A stretch of 64,000 nucleotides of DNA from Maniola hyperantus (Eukaryota > Arthropoda > Insecta > Lepidoptera > Nymphalidae). The DNA is taken from assembly GCF_902806685.2 (NCBI RefSeq), contig NC_048557.2, positions 9,371,554 through 9,435,553 on the forward strand. The letters run 5' to 3'. Numbering within the stretch: the first letter of the stretch is position 1; every line of letters starts with the position of its first letter. This document shows, piece after piece, positions 1-11,157 of the stretch. The notes below the pieces were generated by a model. The model was given only the letters and a program-made list of their open reading frames with translations, ran no database searches and was not told the origin of the DNA. The translations under genes were made by a program, and so were the position numbers.

Positions 1-121
1 GTAGGGACTTCTACACGCCTCGCGGTCTTGCGCCGCCTGAATCCAGCGGCTCCCTGCGACTTGTATGATGTCGTCCGTCCACCTCGTGCGAGGTCGCCAT
101 TCCAGCTCCGCGGGGACGAGG
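1..121 (-). pseudogene. RTE-like LINE C-terminal fragment
   Basis: The minus strand gives ELEWRPRTRWTDDII and GSRWIQAAQDREA, the conserved C-terminal end of RTE-like LINE polyproteins, cut by the window edge and by frame breaks. Confidence 0.65.
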
Positions 122-198
122 TAGCGGGCATAGGCCTTTTTTTAAAAGCTTCTTATTAAATTTATAATTGAATTTTCGGTTGACTTCCAAATTATCTA

Positions 199-290
199 TC
201 ATCATATAGCGTATACTATGTAAATAGTATTATTATATAATATAATAACGATATAATAATAGTATTATTATATAATATATATATGGGCAA
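199..290. repeat. AT-rich inverted low-complexity sequence
   Basis: ATAGTATTATTATATAATAT occurs twice around ACGATATAATA; likely cruciform-prone simple sequence. Confidence 0.6.
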
Positions 291-403
291 TATAAATCTC
301 TTCCCTTGGGTCCTCCCACTGCAACCTCTAGGCCACTACAATATTTGTTCCATCCTTTATAAAAGGACATTCAAGGTTCCTTTCCACGTTTTTCCTTTGC
401 ACC

Positions 404-845
404 TTAAAGGTTCAATTCAATGCTAAATAAACACTCGAGCCCTTACGGGAACGAGTTCTGTTGGAAGACGCTCCCACGGGACGGGCTGCAAAGCCCTAGA
501 TCGTCAGTGAGACGTGACTACGTTGATACTAAACCCAAGATACACACTTCCCTAAGAGGTGCCACTTCCATAAAAAGGTACCAACCGAACTTTACACCTC
601 AACGTTCAATTCAATGCTAAACAAACACGACTCAAGCCCTTACGGAATCGAGCTCTGTTGGAAGACGCTCCCACGGGACGGGCTGCAAAGCGCTAGATCG
701 TCAGTAAGACGTGACGACGTTGATACTGAACCCAAGATACACACTTCCCTAAGAGGTGCCACTTCCATAAAAAGGTACCAACCGAAGTTTGTACCTCAAC
801 GTTCAATTCAATGCTAAGCAAACACGATGCGAGCCCTTTCAGAAA
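404..845. repeat. Tandem repeat, about 195 bp, 2.2 copies
   Basis: TTCAATTCAATGCTAA recurs at 411, 605 and 802. The units share CCTTACGG, GTTGGAAGACGCTCCCACGG and TAAGAGGTGCCACTTCC. The 66-67-codon frames are produced by the repeat; no protein is recognised. Confidence 0.85.
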
Positions 846-999
846 CGAGCTCTGGATTTTTGATTTGATTGGTCTGTTAAACACATATATCCGTCCATCT
901 CCGAAGCGTAAGCGCAAGCGAAGAATTGCCAATGAAATAGGAATTAAGGCTAGTAATCGCTAGGAAATGAATGAAAACTTAATAAAAGACTGAAAGGAG

Positions 1000-1147
1000 C
1001 GTCAGGTCGAGATGGCAATCGGGGTATGAGAGGACGGACTCTTCGCATGTCCGCACGTCACCTGCGCTCGTCAGCATCGGGTTAGCGCGGGGGCTGTACG
1101 AGTGTGCAGGGCGTTACCTCCCCTATTGCCATCTCGAACTGTCGCGT
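1000..1147. mobile_element. MITE family 1 ('GTCGAGATGGCAATCG')
   Basis: Inverted ends GTCAGGTCGAGATGGCAATC and CTATTGCCATCTCGAACTG surround a GC-rich core with GGGTTAGCGCGGGGGCTGT. The same element recurs at about 5002, 9958, 19570 and 31386, with fragments at 8628 and 11620. Confidence 0.8.
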
Positions 1148-2141
1148 AGTATACCTACGATTACGTACATTACTCGTCTCTAGGGCTTAATCGCACTCTA
1201 GACCTCTAATTACAGCAAACAATAGGTCTCACGGGGCGTACGTAACACCATAATAAACATAACAATGTCAATGCACGCGCACACCACGTTTAATACAGTC
1301 TTTATCTTGGTAGAACACTCTCTTATTCAACTTTTTCTTGAAGTGCAGTCTCCTATCGGAGGTTGGCAACCATCAGGGCTATCTGCTCCTTGGACGCTGC
1401 GTGGAAAAGGGATCGGCCGGCAGGGTGATTACGTATCTCGCGACAGGTGTAAATCTCGCGGTCATTGCTGTCAAACATCACACGTGACAGCGGCTACAGA
1501 GAGACAGCAATAGTCACAAAGCAAAATAAGTAGACGAAGAAGAGAGACAGCAAATGAACGGTCGCATTGCTTCTGCTGTCGCATTGCTGTCGCTACTGCA
1601 ACGTTTTAAGTAATCACCCCGCGGTTACTCTTCCCGTACCATTGGCGCAAATTCTTGAGATTAATAATCGTTATTATTGTTACAACTCTACAAGTCAAAA
1701 ATCGATTGAAACGCTCAAATTATCCACCGCTAATGAATAATGCAAAAAATTATCTTACCCAATTAAAATATTGTACGTTCAACGCCAACTATCAAATATC
1801 CATACACGCAATTAACAACCCTATTTCTTGCCAGTTAAAAATTATTATCGAGTTAATGATTTTTAGTATAATGATAGGTATCTGTGCGGGCGGCTGTATG
1901 CGGCTGGAGGCCTATTTCAATATACCATTACGAATTCTTTAACGGTTCATTAACCTGCGTGTGTAAACATCCTGTAGACTGCAACCTAATTAGGTATTTG
2001 CACTTTTAGATCTGTACTTGCCTACTCTTTGGCAGTAACAACTTCGATACCTGAATGCCGATATTAGATTCAAAAGATTATTTTATTTCCCAACAAAAAT
2101 TGGCCAAGTGAAATGGAATGAATAGGGTATTGGACTGTAGT
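1148..2141. other. No gene recognised
   Basis: Mixed AT-rich sequence with a motif-free 95-codon frame at 1655-1942 and a GACAGCAAT-rich patch near 1500-1600. I see no splice-bounded exon and no named repeat. Confidence 0.4.
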
Positions 2142-2562
2142 AAAAAAACCGGCCAAGTGCGAGTCAGACTCGCGCACTGAGGGTTCCGTTGTACAGTCGT
2201 ATTTTGCGACATTTTGCTTGATAATTCAAAAACTATGATGCATAAAAATAAATAAAAATCTGTTTTAGAATGCACAGGTTAAGACCTTTCATATGATACC
2301 CCACTTGATATAGTTTTCTTACTTCGAAAATTGAAAATACTAATTATTAGTTCATGACCACAAATTATTATTTTTTGTGTGATCTAACCCTAAATTTACG
2401 GTTTTCAGATTTTTCCCCAAATGTCAGCTATAAGATCTACCTACCTGCCAAATTTCATGATTCTAGGTCATCGGGAAGTACCCTGTAGGTTTCTTGACAG
2501 ACAGACAACAAAGTGATCCTATAAGGGTTCCGTTTTTCCTTTTGAGGTACGGAACCCTAAAA
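2142..2562 (+). mobile_element. Interspersed repeat family A ('GGCCAAGTGCGAGTC'), full copy
   Basis: Starts AAACCGGCCAAGTGCGAGTC, contains GATACCCCACTTGATATAG and a GACA-rich run, and ends TTTTGAGGTACGGAACCCTA. About 420 bp; at least eight more copies or fragments lie in this window. Non-coding. Confidence 0.85.
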
Positions 2563-2662
2563 TGAAATGAATTGTATCGCAGTAGTTTATGGGGCTACAA
2601 TTCAATTGTAAAAAGAATAATTTTAAAAAGTCATGATTTTTATTTATTTTTCCCTCATTTTT

Positions 2663-2826
2663 CCTTCAACGGTGAAGGAAAACATCGTTAGGAAACCTGC
2701 ATGCCTGAGAGTTAACGTTCTCAAAGGTGTGTGAAATGCCCAATCCGCCCATGTACGTGTGTGTGTGTCGTGTGTGTGTCGTGTGTGTGGCGTGAGCTGG
2801 CGATGGGTTGATCATGATGATGATAA
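2663..2826 (+). mobile_element. SINE E, 3' part
   Basis: AACGGTGAAGGAAAACATCG, GTGTGTGAAATGCC and a CTGGCGATGGGTTGATCATG end match the body of the full SINE at 30719-31025. A GT-rich microsatellite is inserted near 2756. Confidence 0.7.
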
Positions 2827-3433
2827 TGACAGTTTGTAAAGTTTGTAGGAAGTAACCTGAACTACGAAACCGATTTAAAAAATTCTTTCACCGGTTGTTT
2901 GAAATACTTCAATTTACATTCTAAATTCAAGAATGCTCGTAACAGTAAGCAGTAACGAATAACGATATCGATACAAAGCACAAATATCTGTTTTATCGAT
3001 ACAAGTATGCTCCTCAATCGAACCACAATGGCAGTGCATTAGCAATTCAGCACGCATGACTTCAATGTTCAATGCATGCACGCTTCTTCTTATAAGACCT
3101 ACACTCTATCACACTCTAGTTACTTCCCTTATTTATTTATTTATTTATTTTATTTCGACTTAATGAACAGTGAACATTTTACACCACACTTTTAGACCAA
3201 AGCACTAAATAAAAACCGAGACTGGCGTTTGCAATTTGAAGCCCAAATAGACCGTAGTCTGTGCTAGGGCTGACAAAGATCTTTGACCTCACACGATTTA
3301 CATATATTTTTAGGTAGGTAGGTACCTACTTACTTATATCAAACTCATTTCTATATGACCTTGACTAAGACCTACTATTCATTATACAAGTATACGCCAA
3401 GTTAGAAGGCAGGGCGTGTTAGCTACTTTATTA

Positions 3434-3602
3434 CAGTACGCGGCAATGTACATCGACCTTTAGAAAGAGATAGCAGATTTGTAGAGCATTGTCTCGGTCG
3501 TTGAGACCGACAAAACGTCACATAGTTAACAGTGACAGAGACAACACTCTACAAAGCCGAAATGTCATTCTAAAGGTCCATGTACATTACTGCCGCGTAC
3601 TG
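3434..3602. mobile_element. MITE family 2 ('ATGTACATCGACCTTTAG')
   Basis: A near-complete palindrome: CAGTACGCGGCAATGTACAT at the left and ATGTACATTACTGCCGCGTA ending at 3601. Related copies lie at 31762, 47081 and 48505. Confidence 0.8.
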
Positions 3603-3615
3603 CATAAACTTATAA

Positions 3616-3922
3616 AATCTAGTTTATGCTCGCGACTTCGTCCGCGTGGACTACACAAATTTTAAATCCCTATTTTACCCCTTTAGAGGTTAAATTTTCA
3701 AAAATCCTTTCTTAGCGGATGTCCACGTCATAATAGTTATTTGTATGCCAAATAGCCCGATCCGTCCAGTAGTGGTTTAAACTGTGCGTTGATAGATCAG
3801 TCAATCAGTCAGCTTTACGTTTTTATCAAAAATGGCTAATTTTAAACAGGTAGATAGATGGTTAGCCGTGAAAAGCTAGCAGACAGACAGACATGCTTTC
3901 GGATTCATAATATTAGTATGGA
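3616..3922 (-). mobile_element. Interspersed repeat family C (minus)
   Basis: Begins with the reverse complement of the usual end (GCTCGCGACTTCGTCCGCGT) and carries AAAATCCTTTCTTAGCGGAT; ends in CAGACAGACAGACATGC. Confidence 0.7.
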
Positions 3923-3966
3923 TTACTTCGTTTGGTATCTTTTTTACCCGACTGCGGCGAAGCCCA

Positions 3967-4208
3967 AAGGAGGATTATTCTAAATATATAAAAGGAAAAG
4001 GTGACTGATTGACTGACTGATCTATCAACGCACAGCTCAAAGTACTGGACGGATCGGGCTGAAAGGCTTGCATTAAGGATGCATTATGACGTAGGCATCC
4101 GCTAAGAAAGGATTTTTGAAAATTCAACCCCTAAGGGGGGGAAATAGGGGCTTGAAATTTGTGTGTTGTGCGTGTAGTCCACGCGGACGAAGTCGCGAGC
4201 ATAAGCTA
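3967..4208 (+). mobile_element. Interspersed repeat family C (plus), full copy
   Basis: Runs from GGAGGATTATTCTAAATATA and AAAGGAAAAGGTGACTGA through CTAAGAAAGGATTTTTGAAA to CACGCGGACGAAGTCGCGAG. Other copies are at 13710, 35163, 35728 and 61696. Confidence 0.8.
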
Positions 4209-4285
4209 GTGTTATTACAAAGTACCATATCACTACAAGTGATTACGTAGGGGGCCTTGTACAGAACGGTGCACCTGAGGTATTA

Positions 4286-4632
4286 GAGCCCTTGCCCACG
4301 GCGACTTTTTGTAGCGATACAGTAGCGATGCTGTCGCGCGTCCGCATCGATACAGTGCGAAGCGGTCGCTAGCTGTGTGCCCTCGCCCACGGTCTCAGAT
4401 TCAGTCGCGATGCAAACGCGATATTGTACTGATGCTCGGTTCTCTATTCACGCGCCACCCTCCCTCCGTTCTTCCCCCGATGTCATCCGACAAAGTCGCG
4501 CGTTTGCATCGATACAGTCGCGATGCAGTAGCACGTTGCAAATGCGACTAACACGCGTTAGTAGTGATGCTGGCGTGCGTTTAGTAAACGCGCGACAGCA
4601 TCGCTACAAAAAGTCGCCGTGGGCGAGGGCTC
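4286..4632. mobile_element. TIR element with TTA target duplication
   Basis: GAGCCCTTGCCCACGGCGAC opens it and GTCGCCGTGGGCGAGGGCTC closes it; TTA flanks both sides (4283-4285, 4633-4635). The interior repeats CGATGC/CGACAG motifs. A 3-bp TTA duplication fits the PIF/Harbinger class. The 87-codon frame inside has no known similarity. Confidence 0.8.
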
Positions 4633-5001
4633 TTACTTAAAACTCATTTCACAATCTATCAACCGGTCATTACAAATAAGATAGAAGTAATTAGAGAAAT
4701 ACTAATGCTCAAGCACGTATCTTTTAAAGTCGTACCGACGCGACGCACACCTCAAAGGAAGAATTAAGGACAGAATTTGAACTAAATAATGGAATGGAAA
4801 AGATAAATATTAAATTCGCTAAAACCAAATCGAATGAAGAATAATTCGGATTCGCCGCCAACAAAGTAATCCAATTTCAAAGTTATTTGAATTTTTTCTT
4901 CATTTCACAAGCCAATTGCGAAAAATGATATGGAATATGAAAATCGAGCGGAATCACCAACGGAAGACGCAAATTGAATGTGAAAATTCCATCTAGAGGC
5001 C

Positions 5002-5432
5002 AGCGACAGGTTGAGACGGCCATCGGGGTGTGAGGCGAGGGGGGAGGCCCCGCACACCCGCACGTCACCCGCGCTCGCCCGCACCGGGTTAGCGCAGGGA
5101 CTATGCGGGTCGGTCCGTCGCTCACAGTGTGGTCCTCGGGTTGGTTGGCGTGCTGTGGTTCCGGCATGCCTCTGACGGTGTTTGGGGACACGTAGTGCCC
5201 CAGTGGTGGGTCTGCTGTGGCGGACAGCCGCTGGCGGAGTAACGAGGCGTTGTTGGTCCCTTGTGCTCCGTCGTTAGCGGTGGGGTGGAACTTCGTGAGG
5301 TTTTTAGTCGGTAGGAGTCCGACATAACCACTGTCGGTGGTATCCATGATGGATTTTCCTCACGAGAAAAAAAAAGTGACTATGTGGGTGTGCGGAGCAT
5401 TTCCTCCCCGATTGCTATTTAAACCTGTCGCG
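5002..5432. mobile_element. MITE family 1, split by a retroposon
   Basis: The left half GCGACAGGTTGAGACGGCCA runs to 5109 and the right half resumes at 5378 and ends ATTTAAACCTGTCGCG. The interruption is the A-tailed insert 5110-5377. Confidence 0.75.
5110..5377 (+). mobile_element. A-tailed retroposon nested in a MITE
   Basis: Ends CGAGAAAAAAAAAGT and is bordered by GACTATGCGGG (5099-5109) and GACTATGTGGG (5378-5388), an 11-bp target duplication with one change. The body has GAGGTTTTTAGTCGGTAGGA and GTCCGACATAACCACTG, which looks like a LINE 3' end. Class uncertain. Confidence 0.6.
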
Positions 5433-5506
5433 TCATTTCCTCACACTGGCGAAGCTGGATTTTGACACGTAGGTATTGCTAGAATATTCAGATTTCTTAT
5501 ATCAAA

Positions 5507-5612
5507 CTAGACGTCCGCCTCTTTGGGAGGTCGGGGGTTTGATCCCGGGCACGCGACCTCTAACTTTTTTCGGAGTTATGTACGTTCGGTGAAGGAAAAC
5601 ATCTTGAGAGAG
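5507..5612 (+). mobile_element. SINE E head fragment
   Basis: GACGTCCGCCTC, GGTTTGATCCCGGGCACGCG and TCGGTGAAGGAAAACATC match the tRNA-like head and start of the body. Confidence 0.65.
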
Positions 5613-5663
5613 CTTTCCAATTTAAAAGTAATTTGAATTTTTCTTCATTTCACAAGCCAATTG

Positions 5664-5850
5664 AGAGCCTCAATAGCTCAACCGGTATAGGAGTGGACTG
5701 AAAACCGAAAGGTCGACGGTTCAAATCCCGCCCGTTGCACTATTGTCGTACCTACTCCTAGCACAAGCCTGACGCTTAATTGGAGAGGAAAGGGGAACAT
5801 TAGTCATTTAATATGGCTAATATTCTTTTTAAAAAAAAAAAAAAAAAAAT
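5664..5850 (+). mobile_element. SINE D (tRNA-Phe-like head)
   Basis: GCCTCAATAGCTCAACCGGT is a tRNA-like A-box region, GGACTGAAAACCGAAAGG resembles a GAA anticodon arm, and GGTTCAAATCCCG is the B box. The body reads GTCGTACCTACTCCTAGCAC and ends in a run of 18 A. Confidence 0.8.
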
Positions 5851-6008
5851 GATACGGAATATGAAAATCGAGCGGAACCACCAACGGAACGCAAATTGAA
5901 TGTCAAAATGCCAACTAGATGCTAGAAGCTACGTATCACATTTTCTCACACAGGCGAAGCTGAATTTTGAAACGTAGGAACTTATTTCTAGAATATTCAG
6001 GTTTCATA

Positions 6009-6120
6009 CAATCCATACTAATATCCATACTTCCATACTAATGTTATAAAATATGCGAAAGTGTGTCTGTCTGTCTGTTTTTCACGGCCCAACAGTTTAA
6101 CCGATTTTGATGAAATTTGG
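6009..6120 (-). mobile_element. Interspersed repeat family B fragment
   Basis: CGAAAGTGTGTCTGTCTGTC, TTTTCACGGCCCAACAG and TTTTGATGAAATTTGGTAC match the 3' half of family B on the minus strand. Confidence 0.65.
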
Positions 6121-6579
6121 TACAGAGTTAACTTACATCCTGGTATATAGTATAAATTCTCTTTGCTCCCTTTTTTTGTATACTTAAGGAAGAAACAGAT
6201 GGCCTGAACGTGCTCGTATAACATTAGTTACTTCGTTCAGTTTTGGCATGCTGAAACCGGCACTAAAATGGACGGTTTAAAACCAGTTTGATTAAACCAA
6301 GTTATTTTTAACTAAGTATATCAACTCCGGGAAATAATGGACGAAAACTGACAAAAGTAAAGCCACATGGATGCGCTTATAGACCTTTATAGGCCAATAA
6401 AATGTGCATCCGTAACGATTTCTAAAAATATACCGTGTTTGATGTGGATAGGATAGGATGTGCTGTTTTGATAGGCCTAATAAAATAGGGTCTTGAATTG
6501 TAGTAAAGTAAATAAAAATTATGATTTTTTATTTAATTATTCTCTTCAATAATGAATTCTAGCTTGGTGGTAACTAGCC

Positions 6580-6838
6580 ACAGCCGAAGCCTCCCACCAG
6601 ACCAGACCAGAAATTATAACATTCCAAGTTCCTGCCTGGAATCGAACCCTGGACCCCCCACTAATAAGACCACAGCGCTTACTACTACACTGCGCCAGGG
6701 ATCTCGTCAAAATTAGAAAGTCACTTAAAATTTAAAACGCACATATCTCCGAGAAGTTAAAGTTGCGTGCGCGGGATCGAACCCCGAACCTCCTGACTAG
6801 GCGGCCAACATCTTAACCACTAAGCTATCACCGTTACA
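6580..6838 (-). mobile_element. Two tRNA-headed SINE pieces (minus)
   Basis: 6580-6715 holds GCCTGGAATCGAACCCTGGA and CTGCGCCAGGGATC, the reverse of a tRNA-like head. 6738-6838 holds GCGGGATCGAACCCCGAACC and CTTAACCACTAAGCTATCAC, the reverse of the SINE E head. Confidence 0.65.
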
Positions 6839-7189
6839 TTAAACCGATACACTTATTATGAAGCTCATAGGTATAAGCTATTTCAGTCGCGTTTTCTGCG
6901 CAACTGTACCGCTTTGCCTGGCCGTAAAAGCTGCAATGTTTCCGTTTACGAGTACTTCCGCTTCTGTTTACGACTGCACTCGAATGCTGTTTTATCTTTA
7001 TGAGAATCCTCGAAATTGAAGTTAGACTGCGTTAAAGGACCTCCCTTATAGTTGATCATGATGATGATGATGATGAAGATTCTAAATCCTGATAGACTTG
7101 AGGGATTTGGGACGTCCTTCCCGTGCTCGTGTACACAATTATTGGGGTACTCAAGGTTAGATACGTTTTGTATGTACGCAAAACCTAAG

Positions 7190-7640
7190 GCAGTGGTCCA
7201 ACCGCCGACGATGAACGAGAAACGAGTAGAACTAGAAATTTAAACGAGTTGGCGATCAACGGGAGCGAGTGTGTAGTTTTGATAGTTTTGTCGCCGGGCT
7301 ATAAGCGAGTGTGCAAGTGCGACGAGCGATTACTCGCGCTAATCGCCCGCGGTCGTTCAGTCCTGTGCAAACCTACGCGCGCGTTACACGTGTTCAAGCG
7401 AGCGAGTATCGCTGAACGAATATCTGAGCGAATTTATTTTTGAAAGCTCGTCGATCAGCGACAAAACTAGTAAAGCGAGTCGCCGCCGGCAGTGTGAACA
7501 GTCAGGGAGCAACTTTTGATATTATATAATTATAATATGCATCTCTTTCGTTTACACGGAAATTGTGCGTTTTTTGAGAGAGAAAATCGCCGATAGTTAG
7601 TCGTTTTCTCGCCGGCGCGGATGGACCACTGCCTCACACT
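7190..7640. mobile_element. TIR element ('AGGCAGTGGTCCA')
   Basis: AGGCAGTGGTCCAACCGCCG near 7190 is matched in reverse by CGCGGATGGACCACTGCCT at 7616-7634. The interior is CG-rich with GAGCGAGT/GCGAGCGA words; the short frames have no similarity I recognise. Confidence 0.55.
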
Positions 7641-8006
7641 CAAAGCGTTGCTATTTATATCGATCAAACAGTCTTGTGGGCATATAAAAATCATAGCACA
7701 AAAAACATATTCCGTCTAGCAACCCGGCAACGTTTATCACATTATTATAAGTGAAAGTCTATTTCCAAGTCGATCTGTTCAAACGCTGAACTAAAAATAG
7801 CTCGTTAAAAACATTACAAAGTACTTCATGTAGGTACATCGACACTACGGCTAGCATCTTACGAGCGTTGAATAAATAGGGCCTCACTGAGATCATTTCA
7901 ATTAAATGTATGTTCAAATATCTACAGACCACTACAGCTGAACTGATGATGGATAAAGTATTTTTGTTAAATTGGACAAAGGCATGACTGGACTATCATC
8001 TAAATA

Positions 8007-8600
8007 TACAGGGTGTATCCAGAACGCTAGCAAAAACTTAGCGTTATTGTTATACTATCTAAACACAATCCAATACCAATAACCATTTGCCTCATTTTGT
8101 AGTTTTAGTTATTTAGTATTTTTCAAACTCGCAATGTATAGCGTGCAAAACTGGGGTCAATGCCCTACCTACGACGCGGCATTGACTCCGAGTGCCCTAC
8201 TTACGCAACGTTCATTCAACGACCTTTCGCATCAGTCAGATATTTTATTTGCAACAAGATGATGCCCACGACTTTGTCCGCGTGGATTTAGTTTTTTGAA
8301 AATCCCGTGGGAACTCTTTGATTCTCCGGGATAAAAAGTAGCCTATGTCCTTCCCCGGGATGCAAGCTATCGCTGTACCAAAATTCGTCAAAATCGGTTG
8401 AACAGAGGGGCCGTGAAAGGCTAGCAGACAGACAGACGGACAGACACACTTTCGAATTTATAATATTAGTATGGATATATCGTGAACTTTTACAAAATAT
8501 AGGATATTTTTTATATTTTTTCGCGTCTTTTTTTATGGTATCATATCAGTAATAATCAGTACTAAGTACTATCACCTGTCTTCGTTTTGCTAGCCCTGTA
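8007..8600. mobile_element. TIR element ('CAGGGTGTATCCAGAACGCT') with nested repeat
   Basis: TACAGGGTGTATCCAGAACG opens and TTTTGCTAGCCCTGTA closes; TA flanks are possible. A family B repeat (8259-8476) is nested. Confidence 0.55.
8259..8476 (+). mobile_element. Interspersed repeat family B, full copy
   Basis: GATGCCCACGACTTTGTCCG at the left, GGGATAAAAAGTAGCCTATG in the middle, TTTATAATATTAGTATGGAT at the right. Confidence 0.8.
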
Positions 8601-8627
8601 TAAAAGGAAAAGCTGACTGACTGATGC

Positions 8628-8680
8628 GGGTGTGCGGGGCGTTCCCTCCCCGATTGCCTTCTCAACCTGTCGTGGATTAT
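8628..8680. repeat. MITE family 1, right-half fragment
   Basis: GCGGGTGTGCGGGGCGTTCC and CGATTGCCTTCTCAACCTGT only; no left half. Confidence 0.6.
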
Positions 8681-8971
8681 AGTTCACTCTGGAACAACAG
8701 CACAACAGCAATGTTTCTCACGTCATTTGATATTCATCAATTTGTCATTTCCCCGGGAATCCTGTGCCCGCCCTTCTGAATTTCCCTATATTGGTGTCCC
8801 TGGGGGGACATTTAAAGCTGCTACCTGCCTGGTTACTGACAAAAATAAAATGTTGATACGAATAAAATGGGTATTTATGCCTCAGGGGATGAATAGAATT
8901 GATAAAATTTATTTGGCTTTTTGTAAAATATTTTCTGACCACAAGTACTTTTTTAGCGTTCCGTACCCTGA

Positions 8972-9332
8972 CGGCGATTACGCACTACACTTCCGTCATC
9001 CGAGTTCTATCCGTCATCCGTGAGAATACCAATCTACGACATATTATGGCATAAGCTCCCATGCAAAACAAAAAAGAACGTATTTTCTCTGACTCGGATC
9101 GGATGCAGTGCGTAACCGCTCAGGGTGCCATTGGGACCCTATTATTAAGAATCCGTTGTCCGTCCGTCCGTCGGTCTGTATCTTGTGAACCGTAATAGGT
9201 ATAGAGTTAAAATTTTCACAGAAATTTACAACAAATAGTAAAAATTTCAAAATGGCCGCTCTGAAAAAAGTGTTATCTCTTGTACGATGGTACGGAATGT
9301 GCGAGTCCGACTCGCACTTGACTGGTTTTTCG
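8972..9332 (-). mobile_element. MITE fragment plus family A variant (minus)
   Basis: 8972-9118 matches the arms of the palindromic element at 33915 (CTTCCGTCATCCGAGTTCTA). 9118-9332 is a family A relative ending TGCGAGTCCGACTCGCAC then TTGACTGGTTTTT. Confidence 0.55.
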
Positions 9333-9957
9333 TTATTATTTATAGTAAAAGACTAAACCAAGAACATAAATAAAATAAAAAAGCCGTTTATTCCCATACT
9401 CCTTAATGCATTATAGTTCACAATGATGTTAGTTTCGTTACCTAATTACAATATATTTCTGTATTCTTAACTTGCTAAGTTGTTAGTAGGTGTTGTTAGT
9501 TAGTAGATAGGTACAGAGTTAGTCTTTTGTGCATATAACAAAACCAAAAAAATAAACTGTAAAATAAAAACGTATGTTATGAGATATGGGCCCCTTCTCG
9601 GGTAAAGGCCTCCTCCAACTTCTTCTCCAATAGAACAAACGCATTCGATATAATGAGAGGCCGATGCAACCAAGAACATATGAAATATCAATCAAAACGC
9701 GACATGTATCATGGCACAGGAAACTTGTTGTGCAAGGGGCAATGCTTTCAAAACTGCAAAGTGCGTATCGGCATGTCGAACCTGTTACCACCTTTTACCA
9801 CTTTCCTTCGATACTTGCTTTGATGGATTGCATACTACATTTCGATTAAGTAAATGAAATACTTTGGGACATAACATTTCTGTGCATTTTTATATGTTGC
9901 ACAAAACACAAAAATCTGACAAATAATAATTGATGAACTGCTAGGCATGTACAGTGC
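9333..9957. other. No gene recognised
   Basis: Overlapping short frames on both strands around 9500-9850 look like chance; no splice-bounded coding signal or repeat family identified. Confidence 0.35.
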
Positions 9958-10033
9958 ACGACAGGTCGAGATGGCAATCGGGGCGTCCGTCCCCCCGCCT
10001 CATACCCCCATTGCTATGTCGACCTGTCGCGAA
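9958..10033. mobile_element. MITE family 1, internally deleted
   Basis: Both ends are present (CGACAGGTCGAGATGGCAAT; CCATTGCTATGTCGACCTGT) but the GC-rich core is reduced to about 20 bp. Confidence 0.75.
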
Positions 10034-10060
10034 CTATAGTAACACTTTTTTTTCTTTTCT

Positions 10061-10487
10061 TTTTTAGGGTTCCGTACCTCAAAAGGAAAAACGGAACCCT
10101 TATAGGATCACTTTGTTGTCTGTCTGTCTGTCTGTCTGTCAAGAAAGCTACAGGGTACTTCCCGTTGACCTAGAATCAGGAAATTTGGCAGGTAGGTAGA
10201 TGTTATAGCTGGCATTTGGGAAAAAATCTGAAAACCGTGAATTTAGGGTTAGATCACACAAAAAAAATTGTGGTCATGAACTAATAATTAGTATTTTCAA
10301 CTTTCGAAATGAGTGACTATATCAAGTGGGGTATCATATGAAAGGTCTTCACATGTACATTCTAAAACAGATTTTTATTTATTTTTATGCATCATAGTTT
10401 TTGAATTATCGTGCAAAATGTCGAAAAAATACGACTGTGGTGCGGAACCCTCGGTGCGCGAGCCTGACTCGCACTTGGCCGGTTTTA
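10061..10487 (-). mobile_element. Repeat family A, full copy (minus)
   Basis: Starts TAGGGTTCCGTACCTCAAAA and ends GACTCGCACTTGGCCGGTTT, the reverse of the copy at 2142. A (TGTC)n run is internal. Confidence 0.85.
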
Positions 10488-10644
10488 TTTTTATTTTTTA
10501 TGATAAAGGCACACAAAACAGGTTGCAACTATACATAGTCTTAATACAAAAACAATAGATTAAGATCTAAGCAACAACCCCTAACATGTGTACACAACAT
10601 TACTTAAATGAATGTATGCAATAAACAAGTTAACATAGAATTTG

Positions 10645-10873
10645 TAAAATACATACTAATATTATAAATGCGAAAGTGTGTCTGTCTGTCTGTCTGCTAG
10701 CTTTTCAAGGCCCAACGGTTCAACCGATTTTGATGAAATTTGGTACAGACTACAGAGTTAGCTTATATCCCGGGGAAGGACATAGGCTACTTTTTATCCC
10801 GGAACATCAAAGAGTTCCCACGGGATTTTTAGAAACGTAAATCCACGTGGACGAAGTCGCAGGCATCATCTAG
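10645..10873 (-). mobile_element. Repeat family B, full copy (minus)
   Basis: ATACTAATATTATAAATGCG at the left, GGAAGGACATAGGCTACTTT in the middle, GACGAAGTCGCAGGCATCAT at the right. Confidence 0.8.
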
Positions 10874-11086
10874 TGTAGAATAAAGAAATCGACAATTATT
10901 ATGAAATATATGTATATCTTTTAGTGGTTCAGGCAAATAGATATAAATATTTGTATGGTAGGCAGTGGTGTTTGAGTGGTGGTTCCAGCCACCACCATAT
11001 TATATTACACCATAGGCGATCGGGGATTCCTATTGATATACAAATCAATAGATCATAAATAATTTTAAATACATATCAAAAATTGC

Positions 11087-11157
11087 GTGACCGGCAGGAA
11101 TCGAACCTGCATCCTCTGGGTTCGCGCCCGATGCCTTGACCATTCGGCCACGGTCTC
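11087..11157 (-). pseudogene. tRNA-like sequence (Ser-like, no long variable arm)
   Basis: On the minus strand GAGACCG and CGGTCAC pair with one mismatch, the D region TGGCCGAATGGTCAAGG is tRNA-Ser-like, and the B box GGTTCGATTCC is good. The anticodon stem has a mismatch and the class II variable arm is missing. It is either a tRNA pseudogene or the head of a SINE running toward 10,950. Confidence 0.5.

Larger units (their letters stand above)
4871..6010. repeat. Local tandem duplication split by separate insertions
   Basis: The stretch CAATTTCAAAGTTATTTGAA through GAATGTGAAAATTCC (4871-4998), continuing GGCGAAGCTGGATTTTGACA (5450), recurs as 5619-5663, 5848-5925 and 5950-6005. Copy one is interrupted by a MITE, copy two by a SINE. 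Confidence 0.75.

Noticed and set aside
1655..1942. 95-codon plus-strand ORF
   Set aside because: AT-rich, no motif, no splice context; expected by chance in 64 kb.
4883..5347. 154-codon minus-strand ORF as a host gene
   Set aside because: Runs through a MITE half and a nested retroposon; the open frame spans their junctions.
5667..5740. tRNA-Phe gene
   Set aside because: A tRNA-Phe-like head joined to a SINE body and A-tail that recur at 29691 and 47946; acceptor stem not intact.
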